Assembly: GCA_026707585.1 (NCBI GenBank)
Contig: JAPOWQ010000019.1
Span: 1 to 38,738 of the forward strand
DNA from: Chloroflexota bacterium
GTDB taxonomy: Bacteria; Chloroflexota; UBA11872
DNA: 38,738 nucleotides
Reading direction: 5' to 3'
A model generated the notes under the pieces. It ran no database searches, was not told where the DNA came from, and saw only the letters and a program-made list of their open reading frames with translations. This document shows, piece by piece, positions 1 through 8,521 of this stretch. Made by a program: the position numbers and the translations under genes. Each line of letters opens with the position of its first letter. The stretch's first letter is position 1.

Positions 1-6
1 CCAATG

Positions 7-42
7 TGTTCACCATGTCTCCGAACATGTGTTCATGATGTC
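7..42. repeat. Two direct 13-base motifs resembling IS481-type transposon ends
   Basis: TGTTCACCATGTC (7-19) and TGTTCATGATGTC (30-42) recur with a 23-base period. Motifs of this form are, from memory, typical of the terminal region of IS481-like integrase elements. The element itself would lie to the left of the window, so no transposase is visible. The same core (AATGTGTTCA) reappears inverted in the array near 12.17 kb. Confidence 0.4.
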
Positions 43-56
43 CCCGGTCCGCACAC

Positions 57-565
57 CCTTGAGGGAGAGGGCCAGGGTGAGGGTGGCTGCCACCCCTACC
101 ACCTAAGCCCCGGGCGATAGCCCTACCCAGCATCCCGGGTCTCCCTCTTCACCCTCTCCTGGGGGAGAGGCAGATTCCGGCGTCCCCGCCGGAAATCGGT
201 GAGGGGTCTTCTCCCCTCGGGCGGCCCGTTTCTTCACCCTCTCCAAGGGGAGAGGCAGAGCCTGCCCTGAGCCTGCCGAAGGATTCGGCGTCCCCGCCGA
301 AATCGGTGATGGGTCTTCCGCGCACCCCCTACCCAACCTCCCCTTCAACCCGAGCTACCCACGCCTTTGCATCTCTAGTCTCTTCCAGCGAAGGCTCCCT
401 CTTTCTCCCTCGCCCTTGAGGGAGAGGGCTGGGGTGAGGGTGGCTGCCACCCCCAGCACCCAACTCTGGGCGATAGCCCCACCCAACCTCCCGGGTCTCC
501 CTCCTCACCCTCTCCAAGGGGAGAGGCAGGTTCGGCGTACCCGCCGAAACCGGTGAGGGGTCCCC
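57..565. repeat. Cluster of short GC-rich hairpin repeats (two families)
   Basis: Two repeat families alternate. Family A starts with CACCCTCTCC, then a GGGGAGAGGCAG arm, a short GGCG...CGCC hairpin and GAAATCGGTGAGGGGTC; copies lie at about 145-212, 233-320 and 501-565. Family B is GAGGGAGAGGGC followed by GGGTGAGGGTGGCTGCCACCC, at about 57-125 and 404-478. A composite B-plus-A unit of about 150 bases is present twice (60-212 and 415-565). No credible protein is encoded here. Confidence 0.8.
327..396 (-). pseudogene. Duplicated 3' end of the zincin gene
   Basis: About 70 bases closely match 696-765, the last 20 or so codons of the neighbouring zincin gene, and include its stop codon. Read on the minus strand this copy gives SLEETRDAKAWVARVEGEVG and a stop, against a C-terminus ending VEEEIG in the intact gene. 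The two copies flank a repeat cluster, so duplication probably accompanied repeat insertion or slippage. Confidence 0.7.
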
Positions 566-696
566 GGGGGCTACCAGGCTATTGGCTCCGCCCCGTTCGT
601 GGTGAGCCGGCCCAGAGTCTTCGGCGGGCCGTGTCGAACCACAAAGCCCCCAGCACCCAACCCTGGGCGAAGACCTGCCAACCAACCAACCAACCC

Positions 697-1857
697 CTAC
701 CCAATCTCCTCTTCAACCCGAGCTACCCACGCCTTTGCATCCCGCGTCTCTTCTAGCGAAGGCAGCAGTGCTGCCCCCTCCCACACCCCATTCATAAACT
801 CCAACCCCCGCAACTCAACCACCTTCTCAACAAACGCCTCCCCAACCTTGTACTGCTCCAGCTTCAAATCCAGCCCCAGCAACCGGTTCAGAACCCGTGA
901 AGAAGCCCCCCGCGCCTCCTCCCGCGCCTTCATCCGTCGTTCCAGCACCTCGTACTCCGGAATCACCGTTCGACCCGTCGCCCGCATCACGTGATTGCTG
1001 AACCCCTCCATCACCGTCATCAGCGCCTGGATCCGTCCCAGCGACTCCGCCTGCCCGTCCGTCAGCGCCAGCCGCATCAGGCCGGACCCCGACGGATCAT
1101 CCGTATCGAACCGCCGCCACATATCCCGCAGCCGCTCGCCCAACCCTTCGCCCGACTCCAGCGCGCGAATCGCTTCCGCCAGGTAATCCTGGATCAGCCC
1201 CGCCGTATACCCCCGCAACCACGGCGGGTCGCCCACCCGGAACTGATACGCATGCGTCGCCTCATGCAACGCCACCCACATGCGCAGCGCTTCTAAATCC
1301 ACCCCCGCCTTCGCCGCCACCCGCGCGATATTCGGTTCAACGAAATAGATCCCCGCCCATTCCGCCTCCGCGTCCAAAATCGGGATGTCGTACTGACCCA
1401 GCACCCGCCGCCCCAGGTACCCCAGCAACAACCCAATCTGCGCCGTCACCGTGTAGCGCGTGCCGTGCGCCGCCACCCGCCCCAGCGCCCCCGAACCCGC
1501 CCGCGTCTGCCCATACGCCACCGCCAGCGGCGCCAGCAACCGCTCGAAGTTGACGAGATTCGCATCAATCCAATCCGCCCGACCCAGCACCCGCACCTCG
1601 TCCGACCCCACCTCCATCGCCGCACCCGTGTACTCCGAGACCGCCGCAAAACTCTTTCTGACGATGGAGCCGTAACGCCCCGTCAGCTCCTCACTCGCCC
1701 GCCACCCCACCGGCTCCCCCGCCAACCGCCGCGCCGTCCGCTCCGCCAACCCCCAATCCACCAACCCCTCCGGCACCCGCCTTCGAGCCACGGCAGTACC
1801 CGCCACCGCCGCCAACGCCGCCACCCCAACCCACACCACCACACGCCGCACAGACAT
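697..1857 (-). CDS. Membrane-anchored zincin-like metalloprotease (DUF2342 / F420-associated family)
   Basis: The protein has an N-terminal hydrophobic segment (about residues 4-22), then a soluble domain with the zinc-binding HExxH motif in ALHEATHAYQF. Family members (zincin_2/DUF2342, described as associated with coenzyme F420 biosynthesis) are about 350-400 residues; this one is 386. The ATG at 1857 is chosen over an in-frame ATG at 1884 because GGAGAG lies 8 bases upstream of it. It stands alone between repeats and an AT-rich island, so context gives no partner. The substrate is unknown. The last codons are duplicated at 327-396. Confidence 0.8.
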   Translation of the reverse strand: MSVRRVVVWVGVAALAAVAGTAVARRRVPEGLVDWGLAERTARRLAGEPVGWRASEELTGRYGSIVRKSFAAVSEYTGAAMEVGSDEVRVLGRADWIDANLVNFERLLAPLAVAYGQTRAGSGALGRVAAHGTRYTVTAQIGLLLGYLGRRVLGQYDIPILDAEAEWAGIYFVEPNIARVAAKAGVDLEALRMWVALHEATHAYQFRVGDPPWLRGYTAGLIQDYLAEAIRALESGEGLGERLRDMWRRFDTDDPSGSGLMRLALTDGQAESLGRIQALMTVMEGFSNHVMRATGRTVIPEYEVLERRMKAREEARGASSRVLNRLLGLDLKLEQYKVGEAFVEKVVELRGLEFMNGVWEGAALLPSLEETRDAKAWVARVEEEIG

Positions 1858-2302
1858 ACAACGAACTCTCCAGAGGGGACTCATTCATGGTAAGCGCGCG
1901 TCCATGCACTGCCCAGCCCGCATCCGTACTCTGCGAGCCAATCAATAGCCGGCTCTAGGCCTTCCCCAACATCATCCAGAGGCGAGTCGAGCCACCACCG
2001 CCCATTCTTCCGACGCGCCGTCGCCTGAGACTTCGCCGCTCACCAAACATCCGAGCAACAGCCGGCTCCCAACCCAGGCCGACTTGCGATCCTCCTCGGC
2101 CTCACACTTCAAGTTTGCAAAAAAAGCCCGGCTTCGACGCGCAGACCTGCGCGGCGCGCCGTGCCACTAGGAATAATCGAAGCATCGCAACGAACGAGAC
2201 ACCCGCGCTTACAATCCGCAACTTATGCGTTCTTGTTGCCGCAAACTTTGGCGGTCTGTCGCTCTACGGCTTACCAACATGAAGGCGAACAGCGAATGCA
2301 GC
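1858..2302. other. Intergenic gap at the left edge of the AT-rich island
   Basis: No convincing gene. Base composition falls from GC-rich to mixed at about 2.1 kb, marking the transition into the defence-like island. No att-type direct repeat or integrase is visible. Confidence 0.5.
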
Positions 2303-3292
2303 TCATGGTGAGCATGAATCAGGTATCGACTTTAGTGCATCTATAAGCTTTTGAATGAGATGCTCGTCGTTTACCGCATCCCACGTGCTGATCAGCACAT
2401 CAAAGGCTTCCTTCGAAATGTGAATCGGCACCGCAAAACTTGAGCTGCTAGACTCGGCCGACACATCACTAGCTCCGAAGTCCGATGCGATCGATACAGC
2501 ATCGCTTACTGCTTGCCTGTCGGTAGACCCGATTACTTCTCTTAGCAGAGCCGCCGTCGACTCAGAAACCCACAATACAATTGTGTCCTCACCCAGAGGC
2601 TCACTTTGTACTCTAAAATAGTTTACATTCGGATCATTCGGGGGCGGCACATCGAAGTAAGGCTGAATTTTAATGCCTGCACTAGTGGTCACCGAGAATC
2701 TCTTCGACCCTGTCACTCTATCGAAAATCCAAAGGCTCTTGCTCGCCTTCCTGATACCACGAGCTGGCGTCTCATTCCATTCGGCAAAGAACTTTTCAGG
2801 ATTAGGTCGCTCCATCCGTTCTTCAAAGTAAAGGAATTCTTGGAGTTCTGGCTCCCAAAGCAGCCAACCAGTACGCATGTCTGCTCTACCATCCGAACTG
2901 TCACTCTTTACACGTTCTGTGCGTTCTCTAATGAGTTCGGAGTATTGGGTAAGGACATCAGCCATGACGTCCTCGGGAGGGAGGTCAATATCTTCGATGC
3001 GAATCGAACGCGTTGCTGCCGGGTGCATTCGCGAGGTTCCGCAGATCTCTTTGATGGGTCGCCCACGCAGCTGTGAAACGCGGAGCATCTTGAATTCGAC
3101 GCCGAGTCCATCGTGATTCACATCAATATGTAGATTACTCCATCCAGTTTGCGGTATCCCTTTGGCCTCACAGTACACTTCCTGCCAGTCATCCTCCTCT
3201 AATTTACGACCCATCATGGAGGCCACCTTCGCGGCCAAGAGCAACTTCGCGCGACGCGCCTCTTGACTCGTAAACGCCGGCAATGTTGTCAT
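2303..3292 (-). CDS. Putative restriction endonuclease, PD-(D/E)XK type
   Basis: A 329-residue protein I do not recognise by family name. Near residues 57-68 it has an acidic residue, D61, followed by GVEFKM, giving a D-x4-E66-x-K68 arrangement like the catalytic core of PD-(D/E)XK nucleases. Its start overlaps the methyltransferase stop by four bases (ATGA), so the two are translationally coupled, the classic layout of a restriction-modification pair. The C-terminal third has a serine-rich linker (SSSSS, about residue 277) and a helical tail. The nuclease call is inferred from one motif plus context; the recognition site cannot be read from sequence. Base composition is AT-richer than the flanking chromosome. 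Confidence 0.65.
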   Translation of the reverse strand: MTTLPAFTSQEARRAKLLLAAKVASMMGRKLEEDDWQEVYCEAKGIPQTGWSNLHIDVNHDGLGVEFKMLRVSQLRGRPIKEICGTSRMHPAATRSIRIEDIDLPPEDVMADVLTQYSELIRERTERVKSDSSDGRADMRTGWLLWEPELQEFLYFEERMERPNPEKFFAEWNETPARGIRKASKSLWIFDRVTGSKRFSVTTSAGIKIQPYFDVPPPNDPNVNYFRVQSEPLGEDTIVLWVSESTAALLREVIGSTDRQAVSDAVSIASDFGASDVSAESSSSSFAVPIHISKEAFDVLISTWDAVNDEHLIQKLIDALKSIPDSCSP

Positions 3293-5514
3293 CGATTGGT
3301 CTCCAGGACGGTCGTAGCTTCATCTCGAAAGTCAGAAAAACTTACAACCTTAAGGCCATCCCGAATAGCGCACGCTATATAGCGACTATAGAGAGTTCTG
3401 TAGTCGATTTCTGTCTCACGATCCACATGGACAAAAGGAAAAATAGGCAGGCGGTCCGACTCGCTCGTCAAGAATGCTGAAACACTTGCAACTCGCTTTC
3501 GGTCACTATCAACGCCACCTGACGAAGTCTTCTTACAGTGAATCATCAAATCCGCCCCGGCTGCATTCTCGCTTACGAACTGTTTGAACGTACCGTGCTG
3601 CTTGTCAAAGATATTCACGTTTTCCACTGAGAAGCCAGCATCCACGATAGCCCCCCTGAGGGCTTCCCAAACTCGCCTAGACGAATTCATGAACACTAAG
3701 ACCATCCAGTGATTGGCACGCAGAACACGATGCGCTTCCTTCAAGCTGCTAGTCATTAGGCCCCGATAGTCTTCGATGTCTTTTCCCTGATGGCGACTAA
3801 CTATTGCCTCCGTATTTGGATCGGTGAATCTCCCCAGCCAGGACTCCCACAGAAAGTTCATTTCACTGTAGTTAATATTAGAGCCAAATGGCGGATCAGT
3901 GAAAATGAAATCAACCGACTCGTCTGGGAGGAATTCCAATTTCGTTGCGCTACCAGTACGCACACAGTATGTCCCTTGGTACTCCTGCGCAGTGGTAGCA
4001 AAGTGCTTTCGGATCGTCTCTGCCTTTCGCTGAAACGTTAAGAAAACATTAGATTCGTTGAAAATCTGAGGTACATTCAAGTTAGCCATATTTCCACTTC
4101 CGCCCCAAAAGCGATACTCAGACAGTCGAGTGACTCGTTGATACATGGACGTGAAGACAAACCCAAGCGCGCTTGCCATCTCCAGGTCTGCTACTTTCTT
4201 GACTTCCCGCCATAACGCGCCACAGGCTGCTAAGTTTCGGAGTGTATATAGTTTGTCCACTGAGTCGAGGCCATGTCGTTTTGGCTGATTGAGATTAACT
4301 CCATCGGGAATGTCGTTCTTGGGAACGTACGGTAGAACGTCGCTCAGAATACTCTCGGCGGACTCTAACTGCCTATAGTCCCGTTCAATCAGAGGATGTT
4401 CCATTATTTTCTTAGAACAGCATCGATAGCCCAGAAAAACAGGAACGCAGTGCTTCCTGACGAGGTGCGACTTCTTGACTTCATTGCCGCAGCTCGGGCA
4501 AGCGAAGCTATGGAGGATCCGATGCTCGCGAACGCTTTTTCCGTATTTTCGGCAATGTTCCCAAAGGACGAAGTCTTGCTGACAATGGCTGCATTCTAGG
4601 ACGTAAGACCACACAGTATACAATTGGAGGGTGTCTGAACCGCATTCTCTACATGTAGTTGAGTAGAGGCTGTGTTGGAGTTCATGCAGAGTGAGGAGTA
4701 TGTCGGAGACAGTCTGATGGAATATCTCAGGATCGATAGAAGCTAGAAAGTTATATGAAATGAACGACGCAGCTGGGGAAAGTTCGTTGAGAATCACATC
4801 GTATCCGAGATATCGCGCTGCCACTCCAGTCATTCCACTGCCAGCGAACGGATCAAGGACTAAACCACCATTGGGTAGGTACTTGGAGATGACTGTTGCG
4901 ATTCCCTGTGGCGGGACCTTTGTGTGGTAGGTGTGAGCATCGTAGGTATAAGTATTCTTGCCCGCTGAGATATCTTCATCTAGCGGATCCACCTTCGTAT
5001 TTGCAGGATCAGCGTTGCCTTCCAGAATCTTGCCGAGCTGCAATTGACCACCACTCCAGAATGAGTTGTCTGTGAGAACTTCGCCCAGGAGTGAGTCCCT
5101 CGGCTTAGGGAGCATTTGTATGGTGTTCTCTCTGAAGAAAGACGTGCGCCTCAGGCTCTCTGTCTTCACACCGCTCGAGGCGAATGCAATGGGACGACCG
5201 CTAGAGCGGGACGATCGATCGGACGGTTGCGATGACGAATGAAGCAACTCGTTGAGCCGGCGCATGACATCGTCACTCGGCTTTAGGTCGCCCTGTTCCC
5301 ATCGGACTAAGGCATAGAGAGAAGTGTTCAGCGTCCGCGCCAACTCCTGTTGTGATAGACCCAGGTGGGCACGCGCAGAAGTGAACGGATTCTCACCAGT
5401 CGGAAAGAGTGCCTGGACCCACTTGTTGGGCTTAGCCGAACCCGGCGACTTTTCCTCACGCACCCGGTTCAAGTCCGCTATGAGACCGACGCTGTCATTT
5501 GACTTGGAAATCAT
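3289..5514 (-). CDS. HTH-fused DNA methyltransferase (N6-adenine or N4-cytosine) with internal zinc-ribbon-like region
   Basis: The N-terminus holds an XRE-type helix-turn-helix (about residues 50-95: LGLSQQELARTLNTS, then RWEQGD). The SAM-binding motif DPFAGSG is at about 221-227 and the catalytic TDPPFG at about 539-544, roughly 315 residues later, an alpha-like order. Between them lie CxxC pairs (CREC, CSHC, CPSC and a CC) likely to form zinc ribbons and part of the target-recognition region. An in-frame TTG lies at 5532; the ATG at 5514 is preferred but neither has a clear ribosome-binding site. The HTH may autoregulate the operon. Upstream is the P-loop gene, downstream the overlapping nuclease gene. 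Confidence 0.85.
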   Translation of the reverse strand: MISKSNDSVGLIADLNRVREEKSPGSAKPNKWVQALFPTGENPFTSARAHLGLSQQELARTLNTSLYALVRWEQGDLKPSDDVMRRLNELLHSSSQPSDRSSRSSGRPIAFASSGVKTESLRRTSFFRENTIQMLPKPRDSLLGEVLTDNSFWSGGQLQLGKILEGNADPANTKVDPLDEDISAGKNTYTYDAHTYHTKVPPQGIATVISKYLPNGGLVLDPFAGSGMTGVAARYLGYDVILNELSPAASFISYNFLASIDPEIFHQTVSDILLTLHELQHSLYSTTCRECGSDTLQLYTVWSYVLECSHCQQDFVLWEHCRKYGKSVREHRILHSFACPSCGNEVKKSHLVRKHCVPVFLGYRCCSKKIMEHPLIERDYRQLESAESILSDVLPYVPKNDIPDGVNLNQPKRHGLDSVDKLYTLRNLAACGALWREVKKVADLEMASALGFVFTSMYQRVTRLSEYRFWGGSGNMANLNVPQIFNESNVFLTFQRKAETIRKHFATTAQEYQGTYCVRTGSATKLEFLPDESVDFIFTDPPFGSNINYSEMNFLWESWLGRFTDPNTEAIVSRHQGKDIEDYRGLMTSSLKEAHRVLRANHWMVLVFMNSSRRVWEALRGAIVDAGFSVENVNIFDKQHGTFKQFVSENAAGADLMIHCKKTSSGGVDSDRKRVASVSAFLTSESDRLPIFPFVHVDRETEIDYRTLYSRYIACAIRDGLKVVSFSDFRDEATTVLETNR

Positions 5515-5547
5515 TCCTATCGGGGCCGCCAATCCCGGAGGTCATGA

Positions 5548-5586
5548 ATGATGGACTAAGTCCTGATGCGTACATACTACCATCAT
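5548..5586. promoter_or_regulatory. Nested inverted repeats upstream of the HTH-methyltransferase gene
   Basis: GGACTAAGTCC (5553-5563) is an 11-base palindrome. It lies inside a wider inverted repeat, ATGATGG (5548-5554) and CCATCAT (5580-5586). The pair lies 34-72 bases before the ATG of a methyltransferase with its own HTH domain, so it could be the operator for autoregulation, as in C-protein-controlled restriction systems. Position and symmetry are seen; function is inferred. Confidence 0.3.
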
Positions 5587-5633
5587 CTTGACTCGGACCA
5601 GAGAGAGGTAAGCACCTCAGACCCGTCGGACCC

Positions 5634-6164
5634 TTATGTGAAGTCAAACGCATCTGCCAGCAGGAGACCGTTACGCTGCCGACAACGGGCATCAATGCAC
5701 ATAGTTTCACATGAAGAGACTTGGTGGAGAGCCTGAAGTATTGCCGGAGCCGCAGATAGGAGGTTGCCATGTCGGTCGGGAGACAATATGGCAATCCGTA
5801 TTCGTTCTGGAGAAAATCGTTCGTCAAGTGCAACCACAAGGTCACTCAAACTCGGCATGCTGTTGGAAGCATAGATTTGCACTGCACTAGCTACATTCCA
5901 GCGATAATGAACATCCGTGTTCTGTTCTATCTTGTCCAAGAACCTCTCCAAAGACTCCCCTGATTCATGAGGAGACGTGAGACGCAGATACAGTCTCCGA
6001 TAAGGTGAGAGAAGATAAGTGTTTGGAAGATTGCGTTCCTCTGGAATCTTACCACTATTGCCGAGCCGTGGATCTCGGAACATTGATCGCATCTGCACAC
6101 TCTTACCCGTGTTTGGATCTCCAGCAACGAGGAGCACCCTTTCGATGAAGCGCGACCTTGCCAT
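5634..6164 (-). CDS. Small P-loop NTPase-like protein of the restriction-modification operon
   Basis: The 176-residue protein begins with a beta strand and Walker A motif, LLVAGDPNTGKS (about residues 11-22). No clear Walker B is visible; the hydrophobic IRIAILSPD at about 128-136 is a candidate strand. The ATG at 6164 is preferred to one at 6221 because AGAGGAGT precedes it by 7 bases. It is the first gene of a minus-strand run, 100-120 bases ahead of the methyltransferase. I do not recognise a family. By analogy with restriction or anti-phage operons that carry an ATPase it may gate or power the nuclease, but this is inference from context. Confidence 0.6.
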   Translation of the reverse strand: MARSRFIERVLLVAGDPNTGKSVQMRSMFRDPRLGNSGKIPEERNLPNTYLLSPYRRLYLRLTSPHESGESLERFLDKIEQNTDVHYRWNVASAVQIYASNSMPSLSDLVVALDERFSPERIRIAILSPDRHGNLLSAAPAILQALHQVSSCETMCIDARCRQRNGLLLADAFDFT

Positions 6165-6661
6165 TTCTAATACTCCTCTTTCATGCCTAAGGTCGTCTTG
6201 CTTGCAGACACACCCGGGCATTTGATTGATGGCCTATTGCCGACACGTTGATTTGGGAGCCGATACATTTTACTCAGAAAGATGAGTGCGGGCACTTGAG
6301 ATACGAATCAGAAGTAATTAGATTCTATCAATCCGACACAATATTGGCAGAGCAGTCTTCCACCATTACCTTGTCTGGCATTGCCCGGCCTTACTCGCTC
6401 ACCGTTCCTGCATTCAGGGCGCCTATTGTAGACTTGAGAATTCACCGAATACCACCATAAAGTCTCGTCATTATGGTCGTCTCGAGTAGCTATATCTATG
6501 ATCCTCTTGGTACGCAATCGCCGATCCATTTTACATGCGACAAGTGTCATTTGCAATCGGTCAGCTCGCGGAAATAAGATGTGGATGCTGTAGACTGCGG
6601 GGTTTCTCGCTTTGAGGGGGAAATGAGATACGACGAGCTGTCTGGTAGAATGGTCTGTTTT
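6165..6661. other. AT-rich intergenic region between P-loop gene and tRNA-like gene
   Basis: No credible gene on either strand; the open frames present lack coding character. It must hold the promoter of the minus-strand operon, but I see no convincing -35/-10 pair. Confidence 0.45.
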
Positions 6662-6774
6662 GGGGGTGTGGCGGAACTGGTAGACGCGCCAGTTTAGCTT
6701 GCCGACTGAGACTTCAGCCGGCAAGGTAAGCCGGTGATCTTCGGGTCGTGTGGGTTCGAGTCCCACCACCTCCA
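6662..6774 (+). tRNA. tRNA-Leu-like gene with 28-base hairpin inserted in the anticodon region
   Basis: The acceptor arms GGGGGTG (6662-6668) and CACCTCC (6767-6773) pair with one G-U. The D-arm core GGAACTGGTAGACGC is Leu-like, the long variable arm GATC-TTCG-GGTC is intact, and the T-arm is GTGGG-TTCGAGT-CCCAC. CCA is not encoded. The anticodon arm is abnormal: CCAGT (6689-6693) faces GCCGG (6730-6734), with one A-C mismatch, across 36 bases instead of 7. The excess is a 28-base hairpin (6698-6725) with arms CTTGCCG/CGGCAAG plus CTGA/TCAG. TTTAG just before it suggests anticodon UAG, but the anticodon cannot be fixed. It may be a pseudogene, an intron-bearing tRNA or an unusual variant. Confidence 0.6.
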
Positions 6775-6934
6775 CCGGGGCTCGTTTCGAGTTTCCGCTT
6801 TCTCTTGCGCACGTCCGTCAAGTCCGTCACTCGCCTTCCCTCACCGCAGGCAGGAGCTTCTGCAGGCTCTTTCGCGGTCTCCCAGGGCAAGGTAACCTGT
6901 CGGCGACTCTAACTTGGCCAGTTGGGAGATTGAA

Positions 6935-7207
6935 GTGACAACGTCCACGTCAGCCTGCGAGACATTGCACGAAGCCATTCACAGCGTTCTGATTTCCGCC
7001 GACCAGCCGTGTTCGACCACGTACATCTCTGACCAGATAGCACGACGCGGACTATGGGTTCGTCCTAGTGACGGTCAGTTTCCAAATGCCAGTCAGGTCA
7101 GCGCACGTATTGGAAACTATCCCGACTGGTTTAGGCGCATAGGTGAGTCTCGGCGGTACGTCGTCCTGAGTGATTGGATTCTCAACGGACGGTATTCTGA
7201 CAGCTAG
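6935..7207 (+). CDS. Small HARE-HTH-like winged-helix protein
   Basis: A 90-residue protein that resembles one HARE-HTH / winged-helix domain, seen in a segment ending LWVRPSDGQFPNASQ, followed by VSARIGNYPDWFRRIG and a C-terminal strand RYVVL. Such domains are known fused to restriction endonucleases and chromatin proteins and are thought to sense or bind DNA. Here the domain stands alone. The GTG at 6935 is preferred to an upstream TTG at 6914 because GGGAG lies 6 bases before it. It is plus-strand, opposite to the nuclease operon, and shares its AT-richer composition, suggesting it is part of the same imported block. Confidence 0.6.
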   Translation: MTTSTSACETLHEAIHSVLISADQPCSTTYISDQIARRGLWVRPSDGQFPNASQVSARIGNYPDWFRRIGESRRYVVLSDWILNGRYSDS

Positions 7208-7576
7208 CCGAAGTGTTCCGACTTCCGAGCATCCACTCACCTGAGTGTCGCGCTTCGGCTGCCTAGCTCTGCATCACCAGGTAGTCCTGACCGGACTCCA
7301 CCGCCAAAGCCCTTCCGGCCGCACCGCCCCATAGCAGTCATACAGCCAGCAACTCTACTCCTTGACGGCCTAACTGCCCGCATCGAGCGGCTACTCAGAG
7401 GTCGGTCGATGCTCCCGTTGCTGCATCACTACGTCGGTTGTGACGCGTGGCTTCTCAAGCAACGACTTCATCCTCGGCAGATGCTTTAACCCACTCGCTT
7501 CTCCGAGATTCAGCCTTCAGCGGATATTTTCGAGATTAGGAGCGGAAGATGTTCGACAGCACTTTCAGTCACACAA
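7208..7576. other. Intergenic gap inside the island
   Basis: No supportable gene, RNA or strong hairpin was found between the convergent HARE-HTH-like and FRG genes. Confidence 0.45.
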
Positions 7577-8509
7577 TCAAACGTCATATAGCTTGAGCAT
7601 ATCTGCAAGAAAGTTAGAGTTCATTTCTTGAATACTGCCTGTCACTCGGCCTCCAATTGTGCCTACGACCTTAAGTCCAAGCGGGAACCAATACATAGCC
7701 TGATTCGCGTACATTGCAGCCCCCTGTGCGTCAGGAAACACGGTTGCAGAATGTATGTTCATACGATCGAGATCTGAAAGTGCGAGATTTGCTTCATTCG
7801 CGGACGGGCATGGAACTGTGTACTTGCATAGGCCTTGAGCAAGTTGCCTTGATTCCAAATAGCTCTCGAGATCAGTGTATTTGCTGTGGTCGAGATGCGT
7901 GAATGATCCAAGCTGGATGCGCTGTCTGTGAAACTCATAGTTGGAGTTGGAAACGTAGTTGAACTCGCCTTTTCTTGGCAGCTTATGATATACGTGAAGT
8001 CTCCAAACAGCAATAGGTTCATCTGATGTCATTGAAGGTGGTCGTTCGGGCAGATTAGACTTGGAGAGAAGCCGGTCTTGTAGCGCGAAGAAGGCCGCGA
8101 TGAATGGACTCTGAGACCAGTCGAGCAAAGGTGTAATCAATCCAAAGTGCCTGCCGAAGGCCCACCAATCCTGCCTAGTATTGAGCATGTCTATGGGCAT
8201 TCCGGGCATGCCTTTGACTTGTTCCTTGAATACCGATAGGAATAAGTCGTCCTTTGAAGTGTCTTCAATTGGTCCAAAGATCTTTCTGGCGTCGGCTTGA
8301 GGATGCACTCTCTTGTAATGGTCGCATAAACGCTCCCAGGGCGACGAGAGTTTCCACTGATGATTTGAATGTCCACGATAGAGGGTGCCGACTCCAGGTC
8401 GGTTGGCTTCTAACAGTCTCAGTTGCTGGATGAAGTCATCCCAGGATTTGCATTGAATCTCTAGTGCGCCAGAAGAACGGGAGCGAATGTTCGGCAAGGC
8501 AATAGACAT
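7577..8509 (-). CDS. FRG-domain protein
   Basis: The FRG signature is visible near residues 38-55 (GTLYRGHSNHQWKLSS), followed by the family's second block, GLITPLLDWSQSPFIAAFFA, with the DW and AA positions expected. FRG proteins are of unknown biochemical function but recur in defence islands. Length is 310 residues from the ATG at 8509; a GTG at 8521 is an alternative, and neither has a strong ribosome-binding site. There is no obvious partner on the same strand. Composition is AT-richer than the chromosome to the right. A solitary defence-associated effector is plausible; this is inference. Confidence 0.8.
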   Translation of the reverse strand: MSIALPNIRSRSSGALEIQCKSWDDFIQQLRLLEANRPGVGTLYRGHSNHQWKLSSPWERLCDHYKRVHPQADARKIFGPIEDTSKDDLFLSVFKEQVKGMPGMPIDMLNTRQDWWAFGRHFGLITPLLDWSQSPFIAAFFALQDRLLSKSNLPERPPSMTSDEPIAVWRLHVYHKLPRKGEFNYVSNSNYEFHRQRIQLGSFTHLDHSKYTDLESYLESRQLAQGLCKYTVPCPSANEANLALSDLDRMNIHSATVFPDAQGAAMYANQAMYWFPLGLKVVGTIGGRVTGSIQEMNSNFLADMLKLYDV

Positions 8510-8521
8510 TCGAGGACGCAC

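Noticed and set aside
6308-6775. Minus-strand frame covering the tRNA-like gene
   Set aside because: Its N-terminal peptide (MEVVGLEPTRPEDHRL) is the well-known translation artefact of a reversed tRNA 3' end.
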